From an uncultured Desulfuromonadales bacterium (GTDB lineage: Bacteria > Desulfobacterota > Desulfuromonadia > Desulfuromonadales > Geopsychrobacteraceae): 22,831 nt of DNA. Below are positions 1-6,900 of this stretch, piece after piece. A program made the translations under genes and the position numbers. The notes under the pieces were generated by a model, which was given only the letters and a program-made list of their open reading frames with translations, was not told the DNA's origin and did not search any database. Every line of letters begins with the position of its first letter. Position 1 is the stretch's first letter. Location: NCBI GenBank assembly GCA_947259685.1, contig CAMYNC010000096.1, positions 1-22,831 of the forward strand. Reading direction: 5' to 3'.

Positions 1-2
1 TT

Positions 3-158
3 CTTCAGCGGAGTGATGGCGAAGCGCAAGAGCGGATCATGAAGGCGACGCGGACGGGACGCCCTGTCGGCGGTGATGACTTTGTTTCGCAGTTGGAAGT
101 GCTATCGGGGCGGATTCTGCGTCCACGCCTTGCTGGGAGACCGCGAAAGAAAAAATAG
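3..158 (+). pseudogene. 3' end of a REP-associated tyrosine transposase (RAYT) gene, cut by the window edge
   Basis: The reading frame that enters at base 3 encodes 51 residues ending in TAG at 156-158. It contains the RAYT C-terminal signature T-G-R-P-V-G-x-D-D-F-V, then L-S-G-R-I-L-R-P, and a basic tail A-G-R-P-R-K-K-K. RAYTs are Y1/HUH single-strand transposases linked to REP palindromes. The catalytic half lies outside the window, so it cannot be judged whether the gene is intact. The same sequence recurs at about 1951-2111, where a 10-base deletion breaks this frame; this copy keeps the natural terminus. Family assignment rests on recognised motifs, not a search. Confidence 0.7.
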
Positions 159-159
159 G

Positions 160-171
160 TATTATGTCCCC
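160..171. repeat. Terminal inverted repeat (right end) of RAYT copy A
   Basis: TATTATGTCCCC lies directly after the RAYT stop codon. It is the exact reverse complement of GGGGACATAATA found at 1030-1041 and 1765-1776, and is identical to the right end at 2100-2111. It marks the downstream boundary of the RAYT-derived element. Confidence 0.6.
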
Positions 172-247
172 CTGTTGTCCAGACGCTTTCTTTGTTTGTT
201 ACTCGCTGGTCGAATAAATCAGTTACCGACAACTGCCTCTCCCAACC

Positions 248-847
248 TCAGGGCCTGAGTAATTTGACAGTCTCCTGGTTCATAATGCTGTCTGTCCATC
301 CCTCGCTGACATATCCCTGCTGTCCGCAATATTCGACTAAATACCAAATCCCTTCATAGTTTTCCGTATATCTGACAACACTATAATCTAATATCTTCAC
401 TATGGTTTTATCAGGAACATCGGAAACCTTATTGAACTCTCCAGTATTTGGTCGACGCAATAACGGTACTGAAGGTTTTCTATTTGGACTTTCAATCTTA
501 AGATAATGACTTATCTTGTATTTTTCATTTTTTCCGTAAAAAATCTTAGCATAGTGGAAATATTTATCTTTATACCTCTTATTTGAAGGATTTATCTTTG
601 ATAATTTATAATAGCTCGACATATTCCTTTCAATTTCCCCATACGGAACTTTAAGAACATCACGGTAGAGCTTTTTTTCATCTTCATGTAAGAAACCTGG
701 TTTTGCTTCAAAACAGACGGTCTTTTCTGAAATATTATTGTTTTCTTCTATTTTAGAATCTCCCTGCTGCTCGGTTACTGAGCCAGCACAGGAAAAAATA
801 AACAAGCACAGAGGGCAACAAAAGATCCAATTTAAGAAAATTCTCAT
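248..847 (-). CDS. Putative lipoprotein with C-terminal SH3-like domain
   Basis: The 199-residue product starts with a short basic segment and a hydrophobic core ending in the lipobox-like sequence I-F-S-C (Cys20), so it is probably exported and lipidated. Residues 25-115 are charged and Asn/Lys-rich with no recognised domain. Residues about 125-190 look like a bacterial SH3 fold, with P-L-L-R-R-P, K-I-L-D-Y, W-Y-L-V-E-Y and G-Y-V-S-E-G-W. Such domains often bind peptidoglycan or peptides. An AGGAGA ribosome site precedes the ATG, and a TATAAT box lies about 45 bases upstream. The gene is strikingly AT-rich compared with its neighbours and sits between RAYT remnants, which suggests acquisition by transfer. 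Substrate and role are unknown. Confidence 0.75.
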   Translation of the reverse strand: MRIFLNWIFCCPLCLFIFSCAGSVTEQQGDSKIEENNNISEKTVCFEAKPGFLHEDEKKLYRDVLKVPYGEIERNMSSYYKLSKINPSNKRYKDKYFHYAKIFYGKNEKYKISHYLKIESPNRKPSVPLLRRPNTGEFNKVSDVPDKTIVKILDYSVVRYTENYEGIWYLVEYCGQQGYVSEGWTDSIMNQETVKLLRP

Positions 848-890
848 TCCTCTTCTCCTAAAAAAATATCACTTACCCTATCCGTAGCCA

Positions 891-896
891 ATTATA
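891..896 (-). promoter_or_regulatory. Putative -10 box of the SH3 lipoprotein gene
   Basis: On the minus strand this reads TATAAT within TTGCTATAATTGG, 44 bases upstream of the start codon. The hexamer 17 bases further upstream (GTTCGA) is a poor -35 match, so the promoter is tentative. Confidence 0.4.
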
Positions 897-1029
897 GCAA
901 GTGATACTGCATCTCGAACCTGAATGAATATATTGATGATTTTTTCAAGCTATTATTTCTGGCAAACCCTAGTGGAAAAGCATTTAGAGCGAACCTTTTC
1001 TGTTCGCCTGTCATGACCGGAGCAAATCC

Positions 1030-1041
1030 GGGGACATAATA
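1030..1041. repeat. Orphan left end of a RAYT-type element
   Basis: GGGGACATAATA sits in the context GCAAATCCGGGGACATAATAT, nearly the same as the left end at 1765. No transposase remnant follows; a REP-like palindrome comes about 24 bases later. It is a solo terminal repeat left by deletion or recombination. Confidence 0.5.
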
Positions 1042-1064
1042 TCATTTATCCTGCCTCCACGGTT

Positions 1065-1103
1065 CAACAGGGCCTGCTCCCCACAAGGGAGCAGGCCCTG
1101 TTG
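1065..1103. repeat. REP-like palindrome, copy 1 (perfect 17-bp stem)
   Basis: CAACAGGGCCTGCTCCC pairs perfectly with GGGAGCAGGCCCTGTTG across a 5-base loop (CACAA). A diverged copy lies at 2639-2676 and half a copy at 16134-16147. GC-rich dispersed palindromes near RAYT genes fit REP elements. There is no T-tract, but transcript ends could still form here. Confidence 0.6.
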
Positions 1104-1184
1104 TTATTTGGCTGCTGGAACCACTGGCATGATGGTGGCTGTTGGCTCTAGATGGTTTCTTCTCGGTTGCAAATGGAGCGATTG

Positions 1185-1757
1185 ATGGGTGGCAATACGA
1201 GAACATATCTCTGGCAACAACCGGGATGGACAGACTTCCAATATGAGAGTTCTGCTTTGTTGGAGGTTCATGGCCAGTGTCGCTACGAACAGGGACTGCT
1301 GCGGGCACAGCTTGAGGCACTCGGGCTGGAGGAGCGCTTAGAGGCTCAGGCCGAGGTGCTGGTTGAAGAAGCGATGAAGACTTCGGAGATTGAGGGGGTG
1401 AACCTGGATCGCCAGCAGGTGCGCTCTTCGGTAGCGCGTCGCTTGGGATTGCCGGATGCAGGCCTGCGACAGCCGGAGCGGAATGTGGAAAGTCTGGTGC
1501 AAATTCTGCTTGATGCAACGCAAAGTTATGCTGCCCCGTTGACTGCCGAGCGTTTAAAGGGCTGGCAAGCGGCCCTGTTCCCGACCGGCTATTCAGGAAT
1601 TCATCAAATCATTGTTGGCGATTGGCGACAGGGGATGATGCAGGTCGTCTCTGGGCCTGCCGGCCGTGGAAAGTTGCATTTTGAGGCACCGCCTGCCGGT
1701 CAGCTTGATGGTGAAGTTCAGCACCTTCTCAACTGGTGGAATGCCCCGCCGCAGAGC
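1185..1757 (+). pseudogene. Fic-family protein, truncated before the catalytic motif
   Basis: The frame encodes the N-terminal helical domain typical of DUF4172/Fic proteins: Y-L-W-Q-Q-P at residues 8-13, the region around M-K-T-S-E-I-E-G at 64-71, then V-R-S-S-V-A-R-R-L-G-L. T-S-E-I-E-G matches the (S/T)xxxE(G/N) inhibitory helix of Fic AMP-transferases. It continues through F-P-T-G-Y-S-G and V-V-S-G-P-A-G-R to about residue 190, then runs into a RAYT remnant. The catalytic HPFxxGNGR motif is absent, so no Fic activity is expected. The open frame goes on to 2159 as a chimera. ATG 1185 is preferred over 1152 because GGAG lies about 8 bases upstream. Confidence 0.75.
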
Positions 1758-1764
1758 AAAATCC

Positions 1765-2111
1765 GGGGACATAATATTGATTTATCCTTGTTTCGTAATA
1801 TCCGAAACGCTAATCTATCGTCATGGCCCGCTTATCCCGACTTGTCATTCCCGGCTATCCCCACCACGTCACACAACGAGGCGTCCGTCGAGACTGATCG
1901 GCTGGTGGCAAAGGCAGCCTTGCCTGAAATGGTGGACGGCTGGGCGAGTTTTCTTCAGCGGAGAGATGGCGAAGCGCAAGAGCGGATCATGAAGGCGACG
2001 CGGACGGGACGCCCTGTCGGCGGTGATGACTTTGTTTCGCAGTTGGAAGCGCTATCGGGGCGGCACGCCTTGCTGGGAGACCGCGAAAGAAAAAATAGGT
2101 ATTATGTCCCC
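1765..2111 (+). mobile_element. Internally deleted RAYT element with terminal inverted repeats (MITE-like)
   Basis: The element is bounded by GGGGACATAATA (1765-1776) and its exact reverse complement TATTATGTCCCC (2100-2111). An ATG at 1823 encodes the RAYT N-terminus M-A-R-L-S-R-L-V-I-P-G-Y-P-H-H-V-T-Q-R-G before a TGA at 1895. The next sequence is already the C-terminal part, in another frame (W-A-S-F-L-Q-R, then T-G-R-P-V-G-G-D-D-F). Roughly a hundred central codons with the HUH and Tyr residues are therefore missing. A further 10-base deletion after L-S-G-R relative to copy A destroys the natural C-terminus. The element interrupts the Fic gene and cannot encode an active transposase. Confidence 0.7.
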
Positions 2112-2113
2112 CT

Positions 2114-2311
2114 GTTGGCACGGATGATCGGCATTATGGGCAGGACATTGTCAAACTGAGCAAGCGCAAGGATGTTTATGAGCAGGCTCGGAAGAACAAG
2201 CCCGAGAGTTGGGCACGACAAACCCGCAACTGGAGTCGAATCGAAATCGTTCGACTTAACCCTGAACGAAAACGGCCCTCCGAAGAGAGCCAAAAATCAG
2301 AAGCAGCATGA
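2114..2311 (+). pseudogene. C-terminal fragment of an insertion-sequence transposase (IS3-like)
   Basis: The frame ending at TGA 2309-2311 reads T-D-D-R-H-Y-G-Q-D-I-V, K-D-V-Y-E-Q-A-R-K-N-K-P-E-S-W, T-R-N-W-S-R-I and V-R-L-N-P-E-R. The pattern of a basic helix, P-E-x-W, T-R-N-W and L-N-P-E resembles the extreme C-terminus of IS3-type DDE transposases. It begins right after the RAYT right end and has no start codon or catalytic core. The family is remembered from sequence style only, so the exact IS family is uncertain. Confidence 0.4.
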
Positions 2312-2901
2312 CGAAGTTGAAGCGACAACTACCTTGACACCCGCCGTAACCCGGTACCCTTTTAATAAGTTGGCTTATTTCAAATCATTATTTGGTGACC
2401 GCATAGGGTGATCATGCGCACACAAACCGCACAATCTGGAAATGGTGCTTGCCAATCAGGTCTAATGGATGTGCTGGTCAGAATAACTGTGGACGGTTGG
2501 GTAAGTTGACAGTTCCAGGTTGCTGTATCACAATTTGTATCACAGCAGATTCATTGCACTGGGCCTGATTCGTGTAAATTCAGCGACTTAAAATGTGTGA
2601 AATAATGGCGAAGGTATCTCATCTACCGCCGCCAATTTCAACAGGGTCTGCTCCCACCAGGGGGCAGGCCCTGTTGCATACTGGGTCAGTGAGAATCGAA
2701 GCGAAGCGAGCGCTGTCGACCCTCTCTGCTTCCCACCGTTAAGGCATTTGGTTTGTTGGCAGGCGCGTCAATCTGCTGCGGGGAAGCCTCCGGAGTTGCC
2801 GGCAAGGCGAGTTCGCCCAGATTTCAGATCTGGTAAATCTGTTACAATAGACAAAGTTTGCCTCATTGCAGAGAAATCACACCTGCTCAGCGAGAGCACA
2901 A
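2312..2901. other. Non-coding stretch with one REP-like palindrome and a possible promoter
   Basis: No credible gene was seen in these 590 bases. They hold the second REP-like palindrome (2639-2676). They also hold a 7-base inverted repeat CAGATTT/AAATCTG (2818-2841) that abuts a TACAAT box (2843-2848). The box lies about 55 bases before the next gene and is its likely -10 element, though no good -35 is visible. Confidence 0.45.
2639..2676. repeat. REP-like palindrome, copy 2
   Basis: CAACAGGGTCTGCTCCC and GGGGCAGGCCCTGTTG form an imperfect hairpin clearly related to copy 1. The preceding CCGCCGCCAATTT is shared with the half copy near 16130, so the repeated unit extends beyond the palindrome. 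Confidence 0.55.
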
Positions 2902-3165
2902 ATGCCAAAAACCAAAAAAATCAACGTCGTTACTGAGTCCTGCCAACAGATCGAAGTGCTGGTCACCAGCTTTAAGGCTGATGCGATCTGGGTGCTGTTG
3001 GGTGAAGGGCCACTCAGCAGCAAATGCAAACTGGAGCCGACGTGAAACGGCCTGGCCTATGCCGGCAGCATCATGGGCCGCGAAATCATCTACCAGCGCA
3101 GTGTCCAAGATGTTCGGGAAGAACTGGCCCGGACAGTCGAGCATGGTGGGGGCTTCAGGAGGTAA
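2902..3165 (+). CDS. Small protein with in-frame TGA at codon 48 (possible readthrough or nonsense mutation)
   Basis: The 87-codon frame begins M-P-K-T-K-K-I-N-V-V-T-E-S-C and continues A-D-A-I-W-V-L-L-G-E-G and K-C-K-L-E-P-T. It meets TGA at 3043-3045, then goes on in the same frame with N-G-L-A-Y-A-G-S-I-M-G-R-E-I-I-Y-Q-R-S to TAA at 3163. Both halves look like genuine protein. The stop overlaps the ribosome site of the next gene, whose start is 2 bases away, so the two form an operon. TGA could be a CGA-to-TGA change (Arg is plausible in T-x-N-G-L-A-Y), a sequencing error, or selenocysteine. I saw no convincing SECIS at the proper distance. The family is not recognised by name. Confidence 0.5.
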
Positions 3166-3167
3166 CC

Positions 3168-3755
3168 ATGGCAACTCTGGAAATCTTTTACGATTATATC
3201 TGACCCTGGTGTTATTTCGGCGCCGTGCGCACCGAACAATTGCGGCAGGAATTCGACCTGGAGCTGCGTTGGACCGTTTTCCCGCTGCATCCGGAAACGC
3301 CCGAACAGGGCCAGACCCTCGAGCAGCTGTTCGCCGGGCGGATCGATGTTCCAAGCGTGTTGGCCCGACTGGAACAGGTCGCCGACTCGTTGGAACTTCC
3401 GTTCGGTGCCCGCAGCCATACCTACAACAGCCGCCGGGCTCAAGAGTTGGGGAAATGGGCTGAGCAGCAGGGCCGGGGAGATGAGTTTCGTTCGGCGGTC
3501 TACCGGGCCTATTTCGTCGACGGGCGTAACATCGCCAAGCCGACGGAGTTGACCGCCATTGTTGCCGCACTTGGGCTCTCGGTGGAAGAGGCTCAAAAGG
3601 TGCTGGAAGACCAGACCTTTGCCAGCGCAGTTGATTCCGACTGGCAACGATCCCGCAATCTCGGTGTCAGCTCAGTGCCGACCCATCATTACCAAGACCG
3701 CGCCTTGGTCGGTTTTCAGGATTATGCCGCTTTTCGTCGGCTGATATGCGGCTGA
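3168..3755 (+). CDS. DsbA/FrnE-like thiol oxidoreductase, probable selenoprotein with UPWC active site
   Basis: Reading TGA 3201-3203 as selenocysteine gives a 195-residue thioredoxin-fold protein of the DsbA/2-hydroxychromene-2-carboxylate isomerase-like (FrnE) family. It starts M-A-T-L-E-I-F-Y-D-Y-I-U-P-W-C-Y-F-G. Family members have C-P-W-C here, so TGA (residue 12) replaces exactly the N-terminal, nucleophilic Cys. The rest is typical: L-H-P-E-T-P (about 46-51), Y-N-S-R-R-A, Y-R-A-Y-F-V-D-G-R-N-I, and the cis-Pro segment G-V-S-S-V-P-T. AGGAGGT lies 4 bases before the ATG. A start at GTG 3225 would drop strand 1 and the active site. The main alternative is a TGC-to-TGA nonsense mutation. 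No signal peptide is seen, so it should act in the cytoplasm. Confidence 0.75.
3216..3236 (+). promoter_or_regulatory. SECIS-like hairpin downstream of the in-frame TGA
   Basis: TTCGG pairs with CCGAA. Inside, CGC pairs with GCG around the loop CGT, and CA is bulged on the 3' side. The apical loop (3224-3226) is 21-23 bases after the TGA, within the distance usual for bacterial SECIS elements, and carries a G. The fold was drawn by eye and not tested for energy. Confidence 0.45.
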
Positions 3756-3839
3756 AGATTGCCGGATGGTGACTGCGGCCAGCAGCGCAGTCCTGACGCC
3801 AGGTGAATTAAATACCCAATGGAGAAACGTATTTAACTG

Positions 3840-3865
3840 GGACAGGCTCCGCCAGGTGCCTGTCC
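3840..3865. repeat. Short inverted repeat between convergent genes
   Basis: GGACAGGC pairs with GCCTGTCC around a 10-base loop. It lies in the 210-base gap between the convergent selenoprotein operon and the patatin operon and could help end transcripts. There is no T-tract. Confidence 0.35.
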
Positions 3866-3891
3866 ACCTGCCCAAGGTCAATGTTCCGAAA

Positions 3892-3917
3892 GAGAGGTTA
3901 TTATGGCTCCACCTCTC
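3892..3917 (-). terminator. Possible weak terminator of the patatin operon
   Basis: GAGAGGT and ACCTCTC form a 7-bp stem with a 12-base loop. Read on the minus strand it is followed by TTTC. It lies about 50 bases past the patatin stop codon. The short stem and poor T-run make this a weak candidate. Confidence 0.3.
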
Positions 3918-3965
3918 AATGGAAGTGGCGATTACCCAGCGCAAACCTGTAAGCCTTTGGCCCCG

Positions 3966-6900
3966 TCAGGGAATCAGCCCCTGCTTGCGCAAGAATCTTT
4001 CCATGAATCCGACCGACGGTCCATCTGGGATATGCGTTGATGGGTCAACGCAGTAGTCGTGAATCTTGGAGAGCTGGTCGACCGGGCTAACTGCCGGCTT
4101 GTTGTTTTTCGCGAGATTCTTGTTGAGTTCGACCAGCGCCTCGCGGCTGAAGGGACATTGTTGGTCAGGGTTGAGCCAGCAGGCTTCCTTGTTGTCCTTT
4201 TTCTGCTGACTGCGCCAGTGTTCCCAGGCAAGCCCAACGCCCCTTTTGACGGGTATGTGCTTCTTATCTACACCCCACTCTTCGAGGTATGACTCGTCGA
4301 CCTGTTTGAATCGTAGAAGTGTAGATGCGCAGCCATGGGCGATACTCATGGCTTGGTTGCGTCGCCGAAATCCCAGCATGGGATGAAACGCAAAGGTTCC
4401 GCAAAGCCAGGCCGGTTTGACGGTGACGACTTCAATATTGAGTGGCTCGAGATCGATATGGAGCGAACTGGGGGTGATTTTCTTGCCAGCTATTTGCGCC
4501 CGATCACGCTCGGTTGTGTAGCTTGTGTAGATATCGCGCAGGTTTCGTTCAGCTGTTTTGAACGTATCGAGTTTGGTGTTGTAGCCGAGTTCCTTTGTCC
4601 GGGCGAATAGAGCGGGCCAACTGTTCAGGAGTGGCTGCCACTGATCTCGATGTGAATAGTCGGGCGTATTGATTTCGAGTGACGCGCCGAAGATCAGGTG
4701 CGGTGCTTGCTTTTCGGTGTTGAATCCAGAGCTGATGTGTCCGGATTCCTGTGCTGCCAGGAGAAACTGAATGACGGCATCGATGGGAAAATTATCCATG
4801 AGGCCACCGTCTACATATTGGCAATCGTCCGACTCGTTAAGGTGGAGATCCGAGGACCAGCGCGGCCGGAACACACCTGGGAACGCGCTGCTGGCAAGCA
4901 GACCCTCGGCAAGCATCGTATCGCTCCATTCTCCCGCGTCCGGCCCGGCACCACCCAATATCTTCAGCTCGCCTTTTGTCAGGTTCGTTGTGGTCGCCAA
5001 CAGGTGTATTGACGAGGTCTCGGCAAATGTATCGAACGGAGCATATCTGTCACTGTTTTCTGGCAGAACCAGATGTTGGATCAGGGTCTCTAATGCCTCT
5101 GCCCCCAGCACTTCCTCACTGACGCCCAATTTGTCAAGCCACTGCCGAGCAAAAATGCGGATCTGAGAGACTACCAGACTGTGCTTTCCGTTACGAATCG
5201 ACCGAACAAGCGCGTTAAGTTGATAGGGGTTGACATACAGGAGCCTTTCGATTCCCGCGACGACGTCACGCGCACTCTTGCTGTATCCGCCAGGCGAGGG
5301 ATAGTCGTACTTGCGAAATACCCGATCGGCCTGGCGGATCGAGAACTTCGTATCGGCCGCCCTTATAGTCAGTTTACGCACGAAGTCCGCAAAGCGATCA
5401 GTAAGGACCAAAGAGTCGATTCCAATATTGACGGCCGCGAGGCGTGCAATGCGCGCTTGCCGCTCCTCGGCTTCCTCTGAGAACGCCCTGGCGATCATTC
5501 CCGCGGTGATCGCACCGACCGAAGCACCGGCGATCACATCCGGTTTGAGGTTCAGTAGGTTCAGTGCGTTGAGTACACCCATCTGGTAAACACCTCGAAA
5601 CACGCCCCCGCTGAACAGCATGCTGATCGTGGGCCGCTCCCTGGAATCAGTGGACTCTTTCTTTTCTTTCTTTTTATCTCGCGGCCACTTGGACAGTGCT
5701 TTGAAAGCACGCTTATTCAGATCAGCCTCCACCGTTTTTTCCGGAAAGTCCTGATCGATAGACTGCCGTTCATGAGGCCACGCGGGCCGATTAATCTTCT
5801 TGATGGTGAGTCTCTGACCCTGGGGATTTTCGCTGTTGCGATTCAGCGCGCAGTGCCCACAGACTTCATGCAGGCCCGGGCCGGCAGGCCCTGCTCCGGG
5901 GACCTTCATTTTGACAATCTCGTCAGTAAGTTTGGCCGAGTCTATTTGGCTGTCAAGATGATGCCTGACCGCATAGGTGCAGGGGATCGGCCAGCTTGAT
6001 TTGGAGCGGATCATCACTTCGAGCGATGCCCGGCATCCGTCGGCCACCGTCTCGAGTATCGCTTGGCGGCGCTTTTCCTTGCTGGCTGCGATGATCCTTT
6101 CATTAAGACTAACCGGCTCATCGAGCTCAACCGGTGTGACCCAGGTACTATAGAACTTTTGGGAACCCGATGCGCGATCCACGGAAACGAAGTACTTTGG
6201 TTTGCCTTTGTCATCTTCCTTTGGAATAATCGCCGTATAGACCTCGGTCAGGTTCCGCTCAACCCTGGCATCGCGAAACCTTTGCAGAAACAGTGCTTTT
6301 TGAACAATGTCCCACAGGCCTAAATTAAGAGTCTGTTCTTTCTCCTCGTACAGGGCCGGGCGGCTGAACGGTAGTGGCACCACACTGTAGATGTGGACCC
6401 CTTTAGATTTTGGATTGACCCGATTACGCAGCATCGTGAATAGGGCGCGGGAGGGAACGTTGGCGACGTTTGTTCCGTCGACGTACAGCGCATCGCCCAG
6501 TACTTTAGGGGGAAACAGCGGTGTGACCGCCATGGCCGCTACCAACCCGTCCACCACAGGGTGCTGAGGCTCAACGACCTCCAATTCTTCGTTGACCACA
6601 TTCGCGGCCGCAAGACCGACATGAATAGGTGTGGCCCGTTTTTCGTCGGAATAGTATCCGACCTTTCGGCGTCCTGAAGACGGCCGGTTTCTTTTTGGAC
6701 TCTCAGGAGGATCAACGAGCGCGTTAGCAATTGACTTGTCGATGTCCAGCTCGCCGTAAAACTGCTTGTCGAACAACGACACGAAGAAATTCTCCAGGGC
6801 ATAGGGACTTAACAGGCTTTTCGAGATTTTGTATGAAGCGAGCAACCGCTCGAGAATGCTGGGCTCCTTGGAGCTCACAGAGTATCCGAGCAAGCGTCGC

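Noticed and set aside
900..1020. c-di-GMP (GEMM) riboswitch suggested by GGCAAACC and AAAGCATTT
   Set aside because: The conserved GGGACGCAAAGC block and the tetraloop receptor are missing.
1042..1518. Minus-strand open frame of 158 codons
   Set aside because: It lies antisense to the Fic remnant, is Pro/Ser-rich in the way of reversed GC-rich coding sequence, and has no ribosome site or domain.
2500..2560. Possible shared repeat with 13438-13470 (ACAGTTCCA and ATCACAAT blocks)
   Set aside because: Only two short blocks match, with different spacing; this can arise by chance in AT-rich DNA.
2690..2760. Possible tRNA-like 3' end (TCGACCCTCTCTGCTTCCCACC)
   Set aside because: No matching acceptor arm, anticodon arm or CCA-type tRNA fold could be assembled upstream.
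3043..3070. SECIS for the TGA of the upstream small gene
   Set aside because: The hairpin CGGC/GCCG puts the loop only about 7-15 bases after the TGA, too near for a usual bacterial SECIS.
2858..3463. Plus-strand open frame of 201 codons overlapping the selenoprotein operon
   Set aside because: Its translation is low-complexity Arg/Trp/Ala shadow sequence. The other two plus frames here carry recognisable or coherent proteins.
3225..3755. Shorter DsbA-like protein starting at GTG 3225
   Set aside because: This start has no ribosome site and would lack the first strand and the active site. The frame upstream to ATG 3168 fits the family perfectly apart from the TGA.
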